This document shows positions 9,201 to 17,319 of a stretch of 64,000 nt of DNA, one piece after another. A program made the translations under genes and the position numbers. Source of the stretch: Verrucomicrobiaceae bacterium (GTDB taxonomy: Bacteria > Verrucomicrobiota > Verrucomicrobiia > Verrucomicrobiales > Verrucomicrobiaceae); the NCBI GenBank assembly GCA_016713035.1, contig JADJPW010000006.1, positions 248,001 through 312,000 on the forward strand, given 5' to 3'. The notes under the pieces were generated by a model. The model searched no databases. It was not told the DNA's origin and saw nothing but the letters and a program-made list of their open reading frames with translations. The stretch's first letter is position 1, and the number at the start of each line of letters is the position of its first letter.

Positions 9201-9985
9201 TCGAGCAAATCGGCCACGCGCAGGTCTTCGGCTATCCAGCGCTCGTTTTGCGCGAAAACGAAGTCGATATCCGCCTTTTCAAAACCAAGGCCGAAGCCGT
9301 CAAGGCGACTCCAGAGGCGATTCGGCACCTCGCGGAGAACCTTCTGGCCAAAGACATCGCGTGGCTGGTGAAGGAGCTGCGCACCTTCGGTCCAGCCACC
9401 AAAGCGCCCTCGGCGAATCACTTTGGTGCTCTCGGACAGCTTCAATCCGCTCCCACATCGAACAGCCTCGGCGATCAAGCCCGCGAGCACATCCTGGCGC
9501 ACCTGCTGCGACTCACGCCGCTCTTTCCGCTCACGGAAAAACGCTTTCAGAACCTCGCAGAGACCTTTCGTCGGGATCTACCAGCAGTCGTGCATCGCAT
9601 GCGGGCACTTCACGCGCAGGTCCAGGATGCCCGCAGCAAGCTCCTCGCCCTGCCGAAACGCTATCCAGGCCTCGAAGCCGATTTGCAGCGCCTCGTTCCA
9701 CCGGATCTACTATTAAAAACCCCGCATGAGCAACTTCACCACCTGCCGCGCTTCCTAAAAGCCATCCAAGTCCGCAACGAACGCTGGATGAACAACCCCG
9801 CCAAAGACACCGACAAGCAGCAGCTCATCACCGACTTCGCGAATTGGCCCCTAGAAGTCCCCAGAGCCAACCACGAGACCTTCCGCTGGCTCTTTGAAGA
9901 GTATCGCGTCCAAATCTTCGCCCAAGAACTCGGAACATCACAGCCTGTGAGTGTTAAGCGGCTGGAGGCGTTGATGGAGGTGTGA
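6230..9985 (+). CDS. hrpA: ATP-dependent RNA helicase HrpA-like (DEAH box)
   Basis: 1251 residues, the usual HrpA size. Walker A GETGSGKT at residues 33-40, DEAH at about 130-133, SAT motif III, then FMPTERDIRDT, ATNVAETSITI and QRAGRAGR of the second RecA domain, followed by the HA2/OB-fold region and a C-terminal DUF3418-type extension (LPKSIRRDLMPID). DEAH/RHA helicases remodel structured RNA; in E. coli HrpA acts on stalled ribosomes. Residues about 534-558 (NNHRDHRGAQSSEKQ and following) are the in-frame translation of a DNA hairpin element (7829-7901) and look foreign to the family, lying between WRDVWRQLCDLF and IHRSILVAQLG. Confidence 0.9.
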   Translation: MFRIRYPDDLPITARREEIVATIQRHQVLILAGETGSGKTTQLPKMCLEALGDFQGTIGCTQPRRVAAMSVSKRVAEELGVAWGREVGCKMRFSDDTSRETRVKFMTDGILLAEIQSDPMLRAYSVLILDEAHERSLNIDFLLGYLVGLLKKRPDLKLIVTSATIDTEAFSQAFGGAPIIEVSGRTFPVEIRYMPLVTEEDDFGFIDGAVAAVENALIETNDGDVLVFMPTERDIRDTRDLLDGRLGREFEVLALFGRMASAEQQRVFEPGRKRRVVIATNVAETSITIPRIAVVVDTGLARMSRYNPRTRTKRLPVEAVSQSSANQRAGRAGRVRDGLCIRLYEQDDFEKRDRFTMPEIQRANLAEVILRMKAFKLGEIEDFPFINPPSSAAIRAGYDLLHELGSLSDTHELTPLGRELAKLPLDPTLGRMLMQARVEKVLPEMLIIASGLSIPDPRERPEEKKELANAAHKAFASPDSDFLSLLKIWQAAPDGSANALRKFCKANFLSFTRMQEWRDVWRQLCDLFAGDLNNHRDHRGAQSSEKQTSVSLRDLGGLNQKVQEGIHRSILVAQLGHIAVKEDRNLYKTSGNREVMIFPGSNLYERREKNAKPKPGQDKAKQPAWIVAGEIVQTSQLFARTVAKVQPDWIAELGAHLCTYKHSEPHWNEKAGRVTCVEKVMLHGLEITRRSIDFIKVDPVAATQLFIRGALVEHQDSAITLRFYAQNNALRQKIETMLTRVRSNRVYAVEERLFRYYDARLKNVSSIHDLNRVVKERTETEPRFLCATEADLAGGEDFEADLQQFPDQVSLANSVIPITYNYKPGQEHDGVTVKVPVQLAGHLTTGQVQWMVPGMREEIAATLLRALPKSIRRDLMPIDPKAREIAAEFDPGTGDFLSAMAAFISNRYRIRIQASDWAPGSIPAHLQPRIELHDTKKNTVVASSRDLSTLHAEVEKEAHRRTDAWDRLLPKFERFALQSWSFGDLPESILVEQIGHAQVFGYPALVLRENEVDIRLFKTKAEAVKATPEAIRHLAENLLAKDIAWLVKELRTFGPATKAPSANHFGALGQLQSAPTSNSLGDQAREHILAHLLRLTPLFPLTEKRFQNLAETFRRDLPAVVHRMRALHAQVQDARSKLLALPKRYPGLEADLQRLVPPDLLLKTPHEQLHHLPRFLKAIQVRNERWMNNPAKDTDKQQLITDFANWPLEVPRANHETFRWLFEEYRVQIFAQELGTSQPVSVKRLEALMEV
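7829..7901. repeat. Hairpin element (AACC plus three CACAGAG cores per arm) inserted in frame in hrpA
   Basis: Arms 7829-7857 and 7873-7901, 29 nt each, with a 15-nt loop. The left arm and the reverse complement of the right arm agree at 24 of 29 positions without gaps. Each arm starts AACCAC and contains three CACAGAG-type cores spaced 9-10 nt apart. The host frame stays open through the whole element, so the helicase gains about 25 residues. Same architecture as 4081-4157 with a different core word. Confidence 0.8.
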
Positions 9986-10225
9986 GAGGATTTGCAGCTC
10001 TAAGTCGAATCAAGAAATCCTCCATCGAACTTGCAAGTGTCTCGGTGTTGCCGCTTTCCTCACGGTTTTCTGCGTTGCTTAGAGTAGTGAGCTAAAGTGG
10101 CTAGGAAATGAGCTTTGGCAGCCCATTTCACACGTGAAGGCGATGACTTGAGCCAAATACTGGGTGTCAGCTGCTCACAACAGCGAGCCAGACTCGGTGT
10201 TGATCGAGGATTGCGTATTTTGCGG
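9986..10225. other. Intergenic region between convergent genes, no feature found
   Basis: 240 nt between the stop of hrpA and the stop of the first pilT. No ORF, tRNA or convincing terminator hairpin was seen on either strand. Confidence 0.5.
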
Positions 10226-11329
10226 TTACTTGTTGGCTTCGCCGCCGCCTGCGTTGGCGATCTCTGCTTCCTCGGGTGGGAGGAAGTTTTTGAAGCGCTG
10301 TTTGTCGATGGATTTCATGTAGGCCTCCATTGGGGAGACGTAGCCGTCGCGGAGTTTTTGCCAGATGGCATCGTCCATGAACTGCATGCCCTGCGCCTTG
10401 CCGCCGATGATGACGTCGTAGAGCTTTTGTGTGGCACCTTCACGGATGATGGCCCCAACGGCGGAGTTGGAGATCATGATTTCATTCACGGCGCAGCGGC
10501 CGCCGCCATCATGCCGCTTCATGAGGAGCTGGGCGACGACACCGCGCAGGGACGCAGCAAGCATGGTGCGGACCTGACTCTGCTGATCGCTGGGGAAGAC
10601 GTCGATGATACGGTCCACGGTTTTGCGGGCATTGTTGGTGTGGAGAGTGCCGAAGACGAGGAGGCCAGTCTCTGCCGCTGTCAAAGCGAGGGAGATGGTC
10701 TCCAAGTCACGCATTTCACCGACGAGGACGATGTCAGCATCCTCACGGAGGGCGGCACGGAGTCCGTCAGCGAAGGATGGTGTCTGGATGGGCACTTCAC
10801 GCTGGGTGATGATGCTTTTTTTGTTCCGATGGACGAACTCGATGGGCTCCTCGATCGTGATGATGTGGCGGCGGAAGTTGGTATTGATGTAGTCGAGTAG
10901 GGCGGCGAGTGTGGTGGACTTACCAGAGCCTGTGGGGCCGGTGACGAGGACGAGTCCGCTGCGCATGTGGCCGAATTCTTTGACGATGGGCGGAATATTG
11001 AGCTGCTCGAGTGAGGCGATTTTGGTCGGAATGATACGGAAGACGCAGGCGAGGCCGTGCTGCTGCTTGAGGTAGTTGCAACGGAAGCGATTATCGGCGT
11101 CCATTTCGTAAGCGAAGTCGAGATCGCCTCGCTCGACGTATTTCGCCCATGCTTTTGGGTCGCAGATTTCTTTCATCATGATCTCCATGGCTTCGCCAGA
11201 GAGAATCTCTTCGGCGATGGGCTTGATGCTGCCGTGGACGCGGACTTTGGGGGGCTGTCCCTGACTGAGGTGCAAGTCGGAGCCGCCGAGTTCGATGAGC
11301 GTGCGGAAGAAGTTGTCGATTTGTGGCAT
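10226..11329 (-). CDS. pilT: PilT-family twitching motility/retraction ATPase
   Basis: 367 residues, the normal PilT length. Seen: Walker A GPTGSGKSTTLAALLDY, the Asp-box region ITIEEPIEFVH, Walker B-like VLVGEMRDLETI, His box FGTLHTNNARKTVDRI, and the late PilT region MKRHDGGGRCAVNEIM. PilT hexamers power type IV pilus retraction at the inner membrane. It follows a paralogue (11411-12514) by 81 nt on the same strand. The C-terminus (LPPEEAEIANAGGGEANK) is family-variable. No PilB or pilus core gene is adjacent; gspF/gspG-type genes lie 5 to 8 kb away. Confidence 0.92.
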   Translation of the reverse strand: MPQIDNFFRTLIELGGSDLHLSQGQPPKVRVHGSIKPIAEEILSGEAMEIMMKEICDPKAWAKYVERGDLDFAYEMDADNRFRCNYLKQQHGLACVFRIIPTKIASLEQLNIPPIVKEFGHMRSGLVLVTGPTGSGKSTTLAALLDYINTNFRRHIITIEEPIEFVHRNKKSIITQREVPIQTPSFADGLRAALREDADIVLVGEMRDLETISLALTAAETGLLVFGTLHTNNARKTVDRIIDVFPSDQQSQVRTMLAASLRGVVAQLLMKRHDGGGRCAVNEIMISNSAVGAIIREGATQKLYDVIIGGKAQGMQFMDDAIWQKLRDGYVSPMEAYMKSIDKQRFKNFLPPEEAEIANAGGGEANK

Positions 11330-11410
11330 GGGGCGAAGAAACAGTGGTCTAGGGACGGAAAACTGGGAATGTGAGAAGATGGGGGCTGTGATGCCCTTTG
11401 ATCGTGGCGG

Positions 11411-12514
11411 TTAGGACTCGAAATACTTCCTCATAAGGATTTTGTCTTCGGCACGGGATTCACATTCCTCGCGGGAGATGAGACCCTGGGAGTAGAGATT
11501 GCGCAGGGAGTCGTCCATGGTGACCATGCCGACGTTTTTCCCGGTCTGCATGACGCCGCCGAGCATGAAGGTTTTGCCTTCGCGAATGCAGTTGGACACG
11601 GCAGGAGTGTTGACGAGGACTTCGAGTGCCATAACGCGGCCTGTGCCGTCGATTTTTGGCACGAGCTGCTGGGAAAGAATGCCACGGAGGGATTCACTGA
11701 CCATGATGCGGATTTGCTCACGCTGATCGATGGGGAAGACGTCAAGCACACGGTCGAGTGTGCGTGCGGAACTACCGGTGTGCAGGGTGCCGAGAACTAA
11801 GTGGCCCGTTTCTGCAGCGGTGATGGCGAGCTGGATGGTCTCAAGGTCACGCATTTCACCGACCATGATCACATCAGGGTCTTCACGGAGGGCACCGCGG
11901 AGAGCTGCGGCGAATGAGGCGGTATGGGAATGGACCTCACGCTGATTGACGTGACAGCCTTTTGGTGGGATGACGAATTCAATGGGGTCTTCCAGGGTGA
12001 TGATGTGATCCTGGCGCTCGGCGTTGATGGCATCGACAAGGGCGGCGAGGGTGGTGGATTTACCACAGCCGACGGGGCCGGTGACGAGGACGAGGCCGTT
12101 GTGATAACGGATCAAGGTGCGGACGGTCTCTGGCAGGCCGAGTTGCTCGATGCTGCTTACTTGGGTCTTGATGACACGGAAAACCATGTCGATGCCGAGG
12201 CGCTGATTGACGACGGAGGAGCGAAAACGGCCATAACCGGGCGAATAGGCGAAATCGACGTCTCCACGGTCATGGAGCATGGTTTTCTGATTTTCGGTGA
12301 GGAAGCCGTGAGCGAGCCGTTTGGTGTCCTCTGGGGTCAAAATGGCAGCATTGTTCCAAATGGGCTGTAGATTGCCATAGCGACGCCAAGTGGGCTGCGA
12401 GCCAGTAGCGAGATGCAGATCCGATGCGTCATACTGCATGCAAAACTGTAAGTAGGCATCCACGCTGTCGAGCGTGGCGATGAGTTCCTCTGGAGGGGGG
12501 GCTTGGTCAGACAT
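11411..12514 (-). CDS. PilT/PilU-family ATPase, second copy
   Basis: 367 residues, exactly as long as its neighbour but clearly diverged. Walker A GPVGCGKSTTLAAL has a Cys in place of Thr/Ser. ITLEDPIEFVIPPKGCHVNQ, VIMVGEMRDLETIQ and LGTLHTGSSARTLDRV follow in the family order. In species with two PilT-like ATPases one is often PilU, an accessory retraction motor, which is the likely role here by inference. Start ATG at 12514 (MSDQAPPPEEL). It heads a two-gene unit with the downstream pilT. Confidence 0.9.
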   Translation of the reverse strand: MSDQAPPPEELIATLDSVDAYLQFCMQYDASDLHLATGSQPTWRRYGNLQPIWNNAAILTPEDTKRLAHGFLTENQKTMLHDRGDVDFAYSPGYGRFRSSVVNQRLGIDMVFRVIKTQVSSIEQLGLPETVRTLIRYHNGLVLVTGPVGCGKSTTLAALVDAINAERQDHIITLEDPIEFVIPPKGCHVNQREVHSHTASFAAALRGALREDPDVIMVGEMRDLETIQLAITAAETGHLVLGTLHTGSSARTLDRVLDVFPIDQREQIRIMVSESLRGILSQQLVPKIDGTGRVMALEVLVNTPAVSNCIREGKTFMLGGVMQTGKNVGMVTMDDSLRNLYSQGLISREECESRAEDKILMRKYFES

Positions 12515-12545
12515 GAATGAAGGGAAAAAGCGATGAGAAGGGTGA

Positions 12546-12968
12546 CTAGACTACGGTAGGGTCGGAGTCGTTCGAAGGTGATGCTTTATGGTGGCCTAAC
12601 CAAGTTTGTACAAGACTGAGGCCGTAGTTAAGGACAGCTTTTTTGCCAAAGAGCATGAGTGGCAGTTTCAGTAGGCTGAGGACTCCTGGGGTAGCGATTT
12701 CCTTGTGATCCGCTTCAAAGGAATCTCTGTCCGAATCGTGTGACCCTGCGGGTAGAAGAAACTTCAGTGCAGTGAGTCCAGCGACAGCGGCACCGCCGAT
12801 CCAAAGCATGCGATGCTTGGCAAAGCTACGCGTCATGACGGCTTTAGGGCTCCACTCATCTGCTAAGAGCGTGGTGCCACGAGCTAGTTCGGCCCGTGCG
12901 ATTTCCAGATCGCGAAGCACCACCTGCTTTGGCGTGAGAGAGGTCAGTCGTTGGTGCTGCTGAGCCAT
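12546..12968 (-). CDS. Hypothetical membrane-associated protein of a yqjD/yqjE-like cluster
   Basis: 140 residues. N-terminal helical part (PKQVVLRDLEIARAELARGT), then a membrane segment near MLWIGGAAVAGLTALKFLL, and a second weakly hydrophobic region. No named family is recognised with confidence; position and character recall the third gene (yqjK) of the enteric yqjD-yqjE-yqjK cluster. Its start overlaps the end of the DUF1469-like gene by 25 nt, which argues for translational coupling. Probably an inner-membrane stress-related protein, by context only. Confidence 0.65.
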   Translation of the reverse strand: MAQQHQRLTSLTPKQVVLRDLEIARAELARGTTLLADEWSPKAVMTRSFAKHRMLWIGGAAVAGLTALKFLLPAGSHDSDRDSFEADHKEIATPGVLSLLKLPLMLFGKKAVLNYGLSLVQTWLGHHKASPSNDSDPTVV

Positions 12969-13348
12969 TCGCGATCGCGGCGGAGTTGGTTGAAGGTTTC
13001 TTCAAAGAAGCGCAGGCGTGAGAAGCGCAGCTTGAGCAGAAAAAGAAGCAAAAATCCAATGACAAGGTGGAGTGCGGCTCCGCCCAAGGCTACCCTAGAC
13101 CAGTGCCAGCCAAATTTTTCCGCGATGATCCAGATGAGAGCTGGGGTGGCGAGCATCCAGCCGATAATGAGGCTGCCAAGGGTGAGTACAAAATGCCCAC
13201 TGACCGATGAGACACGAGTAGCTGCCTCTTGGCCTTCGATTTGAAGTAAACGACCGCGTGCCTCAATGTAGAGAGCTAAAGCCCGCAGAAAACCACCCGC
13301 GCGGGAACGAGGGGGAGGCTGCGATGGGGCTGGGAGGCCGTTTTCCAT
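12944..13348 (-). CDS. Phage-holin-like/DUF1469 (YqjE-type) inner-membrane protein
   Basis: 134 residues with two close membrane helices (VLTLGSLIIGWMLATPALIW and ALHLVIGFLLLFLLKL) between an N-terminal amphipathic helix (LALYIEARGRLLQIE) and a basic C-terminus, the layout of the YqjE/Actinobact_holin_X superfamily. In enterics YqjE sits with YqjD and is stress-induced. It is not a phage gene here, since no phage context is present. It lies 40 nt downstream of the DUF883-like gene and overlaps the next gene by 25 nt. Confidence 0.75.
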   Translation of the reverse strand: MENGLPAPSQPPPRSRAGGFLRALALYIEARGRLLQIEGQEAATRVSSVSGHFVLTLGSLIIGWMLATPALIWIIAEKFGWHWSRVALGGAALHLVIGFLLLFLLKLRFSRLRFFEETFNQLRRDREWLSSTND

Positions 13349-13388
13349 GTCTCAGCGTGACCTTGTAAAATTCAAAAGGAGAATTGAA

Positions 13389-13772
13389 TCAGCGGCGGAG
13401 GATGAGCCCGAGTAGCAAGCCTGCTCCGAAGGCAGTGGCGAGGGCTTGGACCGGCTTTTCACGGGCGAAGTTTTCCGCTTCGGCCCGCAATTCGGCCAGG
13501 CGGTCTCCAGCTTCTTTCAGGCGCTCATCCGCGATTTGGCGGAACTCTTCGGTCTTTTCCTTTAAATCAGCGGCCGTGGAGGAGGCTGATTCGCGTAGAT
13601 GCTGGACACGCTCTTGGGCGACTCCGCGGAGCTCGCCAGCCTTTTGAGAGGCGGCTTGTCGCAGCTCCTCAGCCGCTTTTAGTGCGCTGGCTTTGGCGGA
13701 TTGAAAGGGGTCGAGAGTGGAGGAGGAGGCGTTGCCGCCGAACGGAGAGTCAAAAGTGGCTGAATCGGACAT
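13389..13772 (-). CDS. DUF883 (ElaB/YqjD-like) membrane-anchored helical protein
   Basis: 127 residues from ATG 13772 (MSDSATFDSPFGG); a longer upstream frame exists but has no family support. The body is a long Ala/Glu/Arg-rich helix (KAAEELRQAASQKAGELRG onward) and the C-terminus ends FAREKPVQALATAFGAGLLL followed by two arginines, the glycine-zipper membrane tail of the ElaB/YqjD family. YqjD in E. coli tethers ribosomes to the inner membrane in stationary phase. First gene of a three-gene unit with the YqjE-like and YqjK-like genes. Confidence 0.75.
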   Translation of the reverse strand: MSDSATFDSPFGGNASSSTLDPFQSAKASALKAAEELRQAASQKAGELRGVAQERVQHLRESASSTAADLKEKTEEFRQIADERLKEAGDRLAELRAEAENFAREKPVQALATAFGAGLLLGLILRR

Positions 13773-13904
13773 GGCGCGAGTAGGGGTGAAAAGGCTCGGA
13801 AAAGGCTTTTGGTAGTAGCGCAATGGCTTCTCATTGGCGAGAGGAAATTACCGTGCTGTACGCTGCGGTTGTCACTGGTTCTCGTTTCTATCATTCTCTT
13901 GCTT

Positions 13905-14432
13905 ATGCTCTACGGTATTGCTCTCGGCTCAAATCTGGGTTCACGTCTGGAAAATCTCCAACGTGGAGTTGCGCTTCTGCTGGAGCGTTTGCCTGCTAAA
14001 GTCACAGCCCAGGCTCCAGTTTACGAAACAGCCCCTGTGGATTGTGGTCCAGAGGCAGAGTCGTTTTTGAATTCTGTAATCGAAATCGAGACGGCGTTGG
14101 AACCACACGAGTTGCACAGCCACCTCAAACGAATCGAGAATGACCTGGGGCGGCCCGAAAAGAGGGGTAGGAATGCACCCCGCACCTTGGATTTAGACAT
14201 TCTCTATGCAGGGGGGCTCCAAATCGCCGATGAAATACTCACCATTCCGCACCCCCGACTGCATGAGCGGCGCTTTGTGCTTCAGCCCTTGGCCGATATC
14301 CGGCCTAATTTGGTACTGCCCGGCAGATCGCAGAAGGTAGGTGATCTGCTGAACGCCTTGCCACCTAACTCAGAGGTGAATAGGGTGTCGGAAACGATTT
14401 TGGGGTCAGAAGTTATTTGGTCATGGGAATAG
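13905..14432 (+). CDS. folK: 2-amino-4-hydroxy-6-hydroxymethyldihydropteridine diphosphokinase
   Basis: 175 residues from ATG 13905; the open frame runs further upstream, but the family begins at YGIALGSNLGSR, so this start is preferred. Seen: GSNLG, the pterin/ATP region YETAPVDCGPEAESFLNSV, RNAPRTLDLDILY (HPPK signature with catalytic Asp residues) and IPHPRLHERRFVLQPL. Transfers pyrophosphate from ATP to 6-hydroxymethyl-dihydropterin in folate synthesis. The 3' end overlaps the convergent membrane-protein gene by 20 nt. Confidence 0.93.
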   Translation: MLYGIALGSNLGSRLENLQRGVALLLERLPAKVTAQAPVYETAPVDCGPEAESFLNSVIEIETALEPHELHSHLKRIENDLGRPEKRGRNAPRTLDLDILYAGGLQIADEILTIPHPRLHERRFVLQPLADIRPNLVLPGRSQKVGDLLNALPPNSEVNRVSETILGSEVIWSWE

Positions 14433-14799
14433 CGACACGGGCAGCGTCAGGATTATTCCCGTTGATTTTGCTGATCTCACTTTGCTGCATCATGAGTTCT
14501 TGCACTTCCTTGGCGTCCCTACCGTCGAAACGATGCCGAAGAGGGTGTGTGACCATGAGAACGACACAGACCACATCAGCCACCAGAATGGCCATGGCAA
14601 TGAAAATACCGTAGCGCTTGAGGGACTCATCGATCACCTTGTTTTTGTTAACGGAAAAATTTTCCGATTTGGAAAACATGGATTGGAAGAGCCTACGCCA
14701 TCCACGGGGTTCGCGTGCGATGCTGAACGTCCAAAGGAATAGAGCCGTCAGGACAATGACGGCGATTTGAAGTTCAATCGGATACTTGGAGGTGTCCAT
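14413..14799 (-). CDS. Hypothetical two-helix membrane protein (paralogue of 16927-17275)
   Basis: 128 residues, no known family. Two membrane segments (IAVIVLTALFLWTFSIA and GIFIAMAILVADVVCVVLMV) flank a basic loop with AREPRGWRRLFQSMF. The helix-loop pattern and the A-R-(E/D)-P-R-x-W-R motif recur in the frame-broken gene at 16927-17275, so a small paralogous family is present on both sides of pgi. The 3' end overlaps folK by 20 nt, convergent. Function unknown. Confidence 0.6.
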   Translation of the reverse strand: MDTSKYPIELQIAVIVLTALFLWTFSIAREPRGWRRLFQSMFSKSENFSVNKNKVIDESLKRYGIFIAMAILVADVVCVVLMVTHPLRHRFDGRDAKEVQELMMQQSEISKINGNNPDAARVAIPMTK

Positions 14800-14860
14800 G
14801 CGGTAGCTATGCGGGTGCGAGGATTAGATGGCGCGTCGTGCTCATGCAATCATAGAATTG

Positions 14861-16429
14861 TCATTCCTGGATGAATCGGTCCTCTGCTGCGCCGCCACCT
14901 AGCTCCGCTACACGGCAACCGCCGTTGGCAGCAAGGTGGGAGAGCATGTGCCATGCATCTTCAGGATCAATGGAGAGCCGTTTCGCTACATCGGCGGCTG
15001 TGAGCGGCTCATTAACGCTGCGCAAGACTGCACGGACGGAGCTCAGCTGCTGCAAAAACACCGTGGCGGCCTTTTTCCCGGCCTCCACCCCAGGCTGGTG
15101 GTAGGCGTTTACGTGAATCAGACTGGCATAGAATCCGACGGCACGTTCGAATAGCGCGATCAGCATCCCCAAGGTGCGGGCGCTGACTTCATCGATGGTG
15201 AGGGTGATGCTTTCCCGGCCCTTTTCAGCAAGAGCCTGGCGAGTTCCACGCAGGAATCCCTGTAAATAGTCTCCGCTGGTGAAACCTGGCTCGACTTCGA
15301 TACTCGCTGTGTCTCGGGACTTCCGCACCTCAATAAAAGTGGCGAAAAAGTTATTCACACCGTCGCGGAGTTGTTGCACATAGGCATGCTGGTCCGTGCT
15401 ACCTTTATTCCCATAGACGGCGATACCTTGATTGACCACGGAACCGGAGAGATCGTGTTCTTTGCCCAGGCTTTCCATGACGAGTTGCTGGAGGTATTTG
15501 CTGAAGAGCACGAGCCTATCTTTGTAGGGCAGCACGACCATGTCCTTGAGCCCTTTACCGCCACCTGCGTGGTGCCACATGAGGGCGAGTAACATCGCGG
15601 CGTTTTCACGAGCAGGGCGCCCACGTGTCTCTGCATCCATAGCCGCTGCACCATCGAGAAGACCGCGCACATCGACACCCTGGAGTGCGGCGGCGATGGT
15701 GCCGACGGTGCTCATCACGCTGGTGCGGCCGCCTACCCAGTCCCACATGGGGAAACGGGTTAGCCAACCCTGCGACAGGGCATGTTTATCGAGTTCACTG
15801 CCGAGCCCCGTGATTGCCACTGTGTGCTTTGCAAAGTCGATGCCGGCTTTTTGATAAGCGGCAGCAGCTTCCAGCATCCCGTTACGAGTCTCTTTGGTTC
15901 CGCCAGATTTTGATACGACCAGTGTGAGTGTAGTGGCTAATTCGTTGCCGATTTCCGCGAGGACTCGGTCCATGCCATCGGGGTCCGTATTGTCAAAGAA
16001 GCTAATTGCTAGCGGTGGATTCACTGGGGCGACAGCCTGCGCCACGAGTTGTGGCCCCAGGGCAGAGCCGCCGATGCCAACGACAAGAACACGGGAGAAT
16101 TTCTTGCCGTTTGCAGCGTGAATTGATCCGGCATGCACCGCTGAGGCGAAGTTCAGTGCGGCTTCCAGCGTCGAATCGATTTCTTGGCGGATTGCAGCAT
16201 CTGGGGCGATTTTTGAGTTGCGCAGCCAGTAGTGGCCGACCATGCGATTTTCATCGGGATTGGCGATTGCGCCTGCTTCTAGCTCTTTCATCTCTTTAAA
16301 AGCGAGATCGATTTTCCCAGCCATTTTGGTGAAAAATCCTTCCTCAAAGTTCATGCGACTAATGTCGATGGAGAATCCCAGAGAGGTATAGCGGATGAAG
16401 TATTTCTGAAATCGGTCCCAATGGCTCAT
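14861..16429 (-). CDS. pgi: Glucose-6-phosphate isomerase
   Basis: 522 residues. SIS-fold enzyme interconverting glucose-6-phosphate and fructose-6-phosphate in glycolysis and gluconeogenesis. Seen: VVGIGGSALGPQL, the family signature region LVVSKSGGTKETRNGML, WDWVGGRTSVMSTVG, then YGNKGSTDQHAYVQQL and the C-terminal HVNAYHQPGVEAGKKAA with a catalytic-type His and Lys. The extra C-terminal part (SVRAVLRSVNEPLTAADVAK onward) reads like a short winged-helix tail and is found in some PVC and cyanobacterial-type PGIs. Start ATG 16429. Confidence 0.93.
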   Translation of the reverse strand: MSHWDRFQKYFIRYTSLGFSIDISRMNFEEGFFTKMAGKIDLAFKEMKELEAGAIANPDENRMVGHYWLRNSKIAPDAAIRQEIDSTLEAALNFASAVHAGSIHAANGKKFSRVLVVGIGGSALGPQLVAQAVAPVNPPLAISFFDNTDPDGMDRVLAEIGNELATTLTLVVSKSGGTKETRNGMLEAAAAYQKAGIDFAKHTVAITGLGSELDKHALSQGWLTRFPMWDWVGGRTSVMSTVGTIAAALQGVDVRGLLDGAAAMDAETRGRPARENAAMLLALMWHHAGGGKGLKDMVVLPYKDRLVLFSKYLQQLVMESLGKEHDLSGSVVNQGIAVYGNKGSTDQHAYVQQLRDGVNNFFATFIEVRKSRDTASIEVEPGFTSGDYLQGFLRGTRQALAEKGRESITLTIDEVSARTLGMLIALFERAVGFYASLIHVNAYHQPGVEAGKKAATVFLQQLSSVRAVLRSVNEPLTAADVAKRLSIDPEDAWHMLSHLAANGGCRVAELGGGAAEDRFIQE

Positions 16430-16551
16430 AAGATGAAGATGGATAAGGTGAAGCGATCTTTACGGAGCACTGTCGGAGTCACGAGGCAACTTCTTTGCGT
16501 GCGAGCTGCTCTCTGTCTTGACGTTCGATTTTCCCTGTCTTTGACTACCGA

Positions 16552-16926
16552 ATGATGCGAAACCGATTTTTCACCCTTCTAGCTCTTACCGTTATGATGA
16601 TTTCCAATGTCGCTGCCGCCGAGGCACCTTATCGCCATGTCGTCTTTTTTAAATTCAAGGAAGGCGCTACGGCTGAGCAGGTGCAGGGGATTGAGAAAGC
16701 CTTTGGAGAGTTGGCCAAAAAGATTGAAACCGTGAAAGCTTTTGAGTGGGGGACCAATGTCAGCCCTGAGGGGCTCGCTGATGGCTTCACTCACTGCTTT
16801 TTGGTTACTTTTGCCGACAAGGCAGGTTTAGAGGCTTATTTGCCACATGCTGAGCACCAAGTCTTTGTTTCGAAGCTGAAACCGCTGCTCGATAAGGTCT
16901 GCGTCCTCGACTACGTGGCACGCTAA
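16552..16926 (+). CDS. Secreted Dabb-family (stress-responsive alpha/beta barrel) protein
   Basis: 124 residues: signal peptide MMRNRFFTLLALTVMMISNV ending near AAAEA, then a single Dabb domain with YRHVVFFKFKEGATAEQV, FEWGTNVSPEGLADGFTHCF and LPHAEHQVFV, the family order. Dabb domains form dimeric ferredoxin-like barrels; exported versions are frequent in Planctomycetes and Verrucomicrobia, with unknown ligands. The stop codon lies in the perfect palindrome CGCTAATTAGCG (16921-16932) that also holds the stop of the convergent gene. Confidence 0.82.
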   Translation: MMRNRFFTLLALTVMMISNVAAAEAPYRHVVFFKFKEGATAEQVQGIEKAFGELAKKIETVKAFEWGTNVSPEGLADGFTHCFLVTFADKAGLEAYLPHAEHQVFVSKLKPLLDKVCVLDYVAR

Positions 16927-17275
16927 TTAGCGCTTTAGCCGCTGGGGCTGCCCTTGCACCTTGTCGATTTCGTCACGGTTGAGTTCAACTTCACGTTCAA
17001 AGCGGGTTTTTTCTCGTCTTTGCTCACGAACTAGATCGATCGTCCAAAAAATGCCACTGAGGCTGGTCGCAAGCAGCAAGACAAAGAGAATGTAACAGAC
17101 AATGGACATCTGTAATTCCTGTACACGCCGCACCTCGCGGATCTGTATCGACATCGAGCACTCCGAGCAGATCCATCCACCAAAGACGCCAAACGCGCGG
17201 ATCTCGTGCGACATTTAGCGCCCAGAAGCTGGTGAATAGGGCCAGAATGGAGGCGATACAAAGACTGATAGGCAT
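16927..17275 (-). CDS. Hypothetical membrane protein, frame-broken (paralogue of 14413-14799)
   Basis: The first half is read from ATG 17275 (MPISLCIASILALFTSF, then ARDPRVWRLWW) and the second half in another frame (VRRVQELQMSIVCYILFVLL onward), stopping at 16927. Together they reproduce the two-helix layout of the gene at 14413-14799, including the A-R-D-P-R motif. A single extra base (or loss of two) near 17130-17150 restores one frame of about 115 residues. This may be a true pseudogene or a sequence error. Function unknown. Confidence 0.5.
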
Positions 17276-17319
17276 GGTTCACTCATGAATCATGAAGACC
17301 TGACTGCCAAGTGGCTGTT

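Noticed and set aside
8584..9729. 381-residue plus-strand ORF in another frame
   Set aside because: Lies fully inside hrpA, whose own frame carries helicase motifs.
12944..13348. Phage holin
   Set aside because: The fold resembles holins, but the neighbours (DUF883-like and YqjK-like genes) match the bacterial yqj cluster and no phage genes are present.
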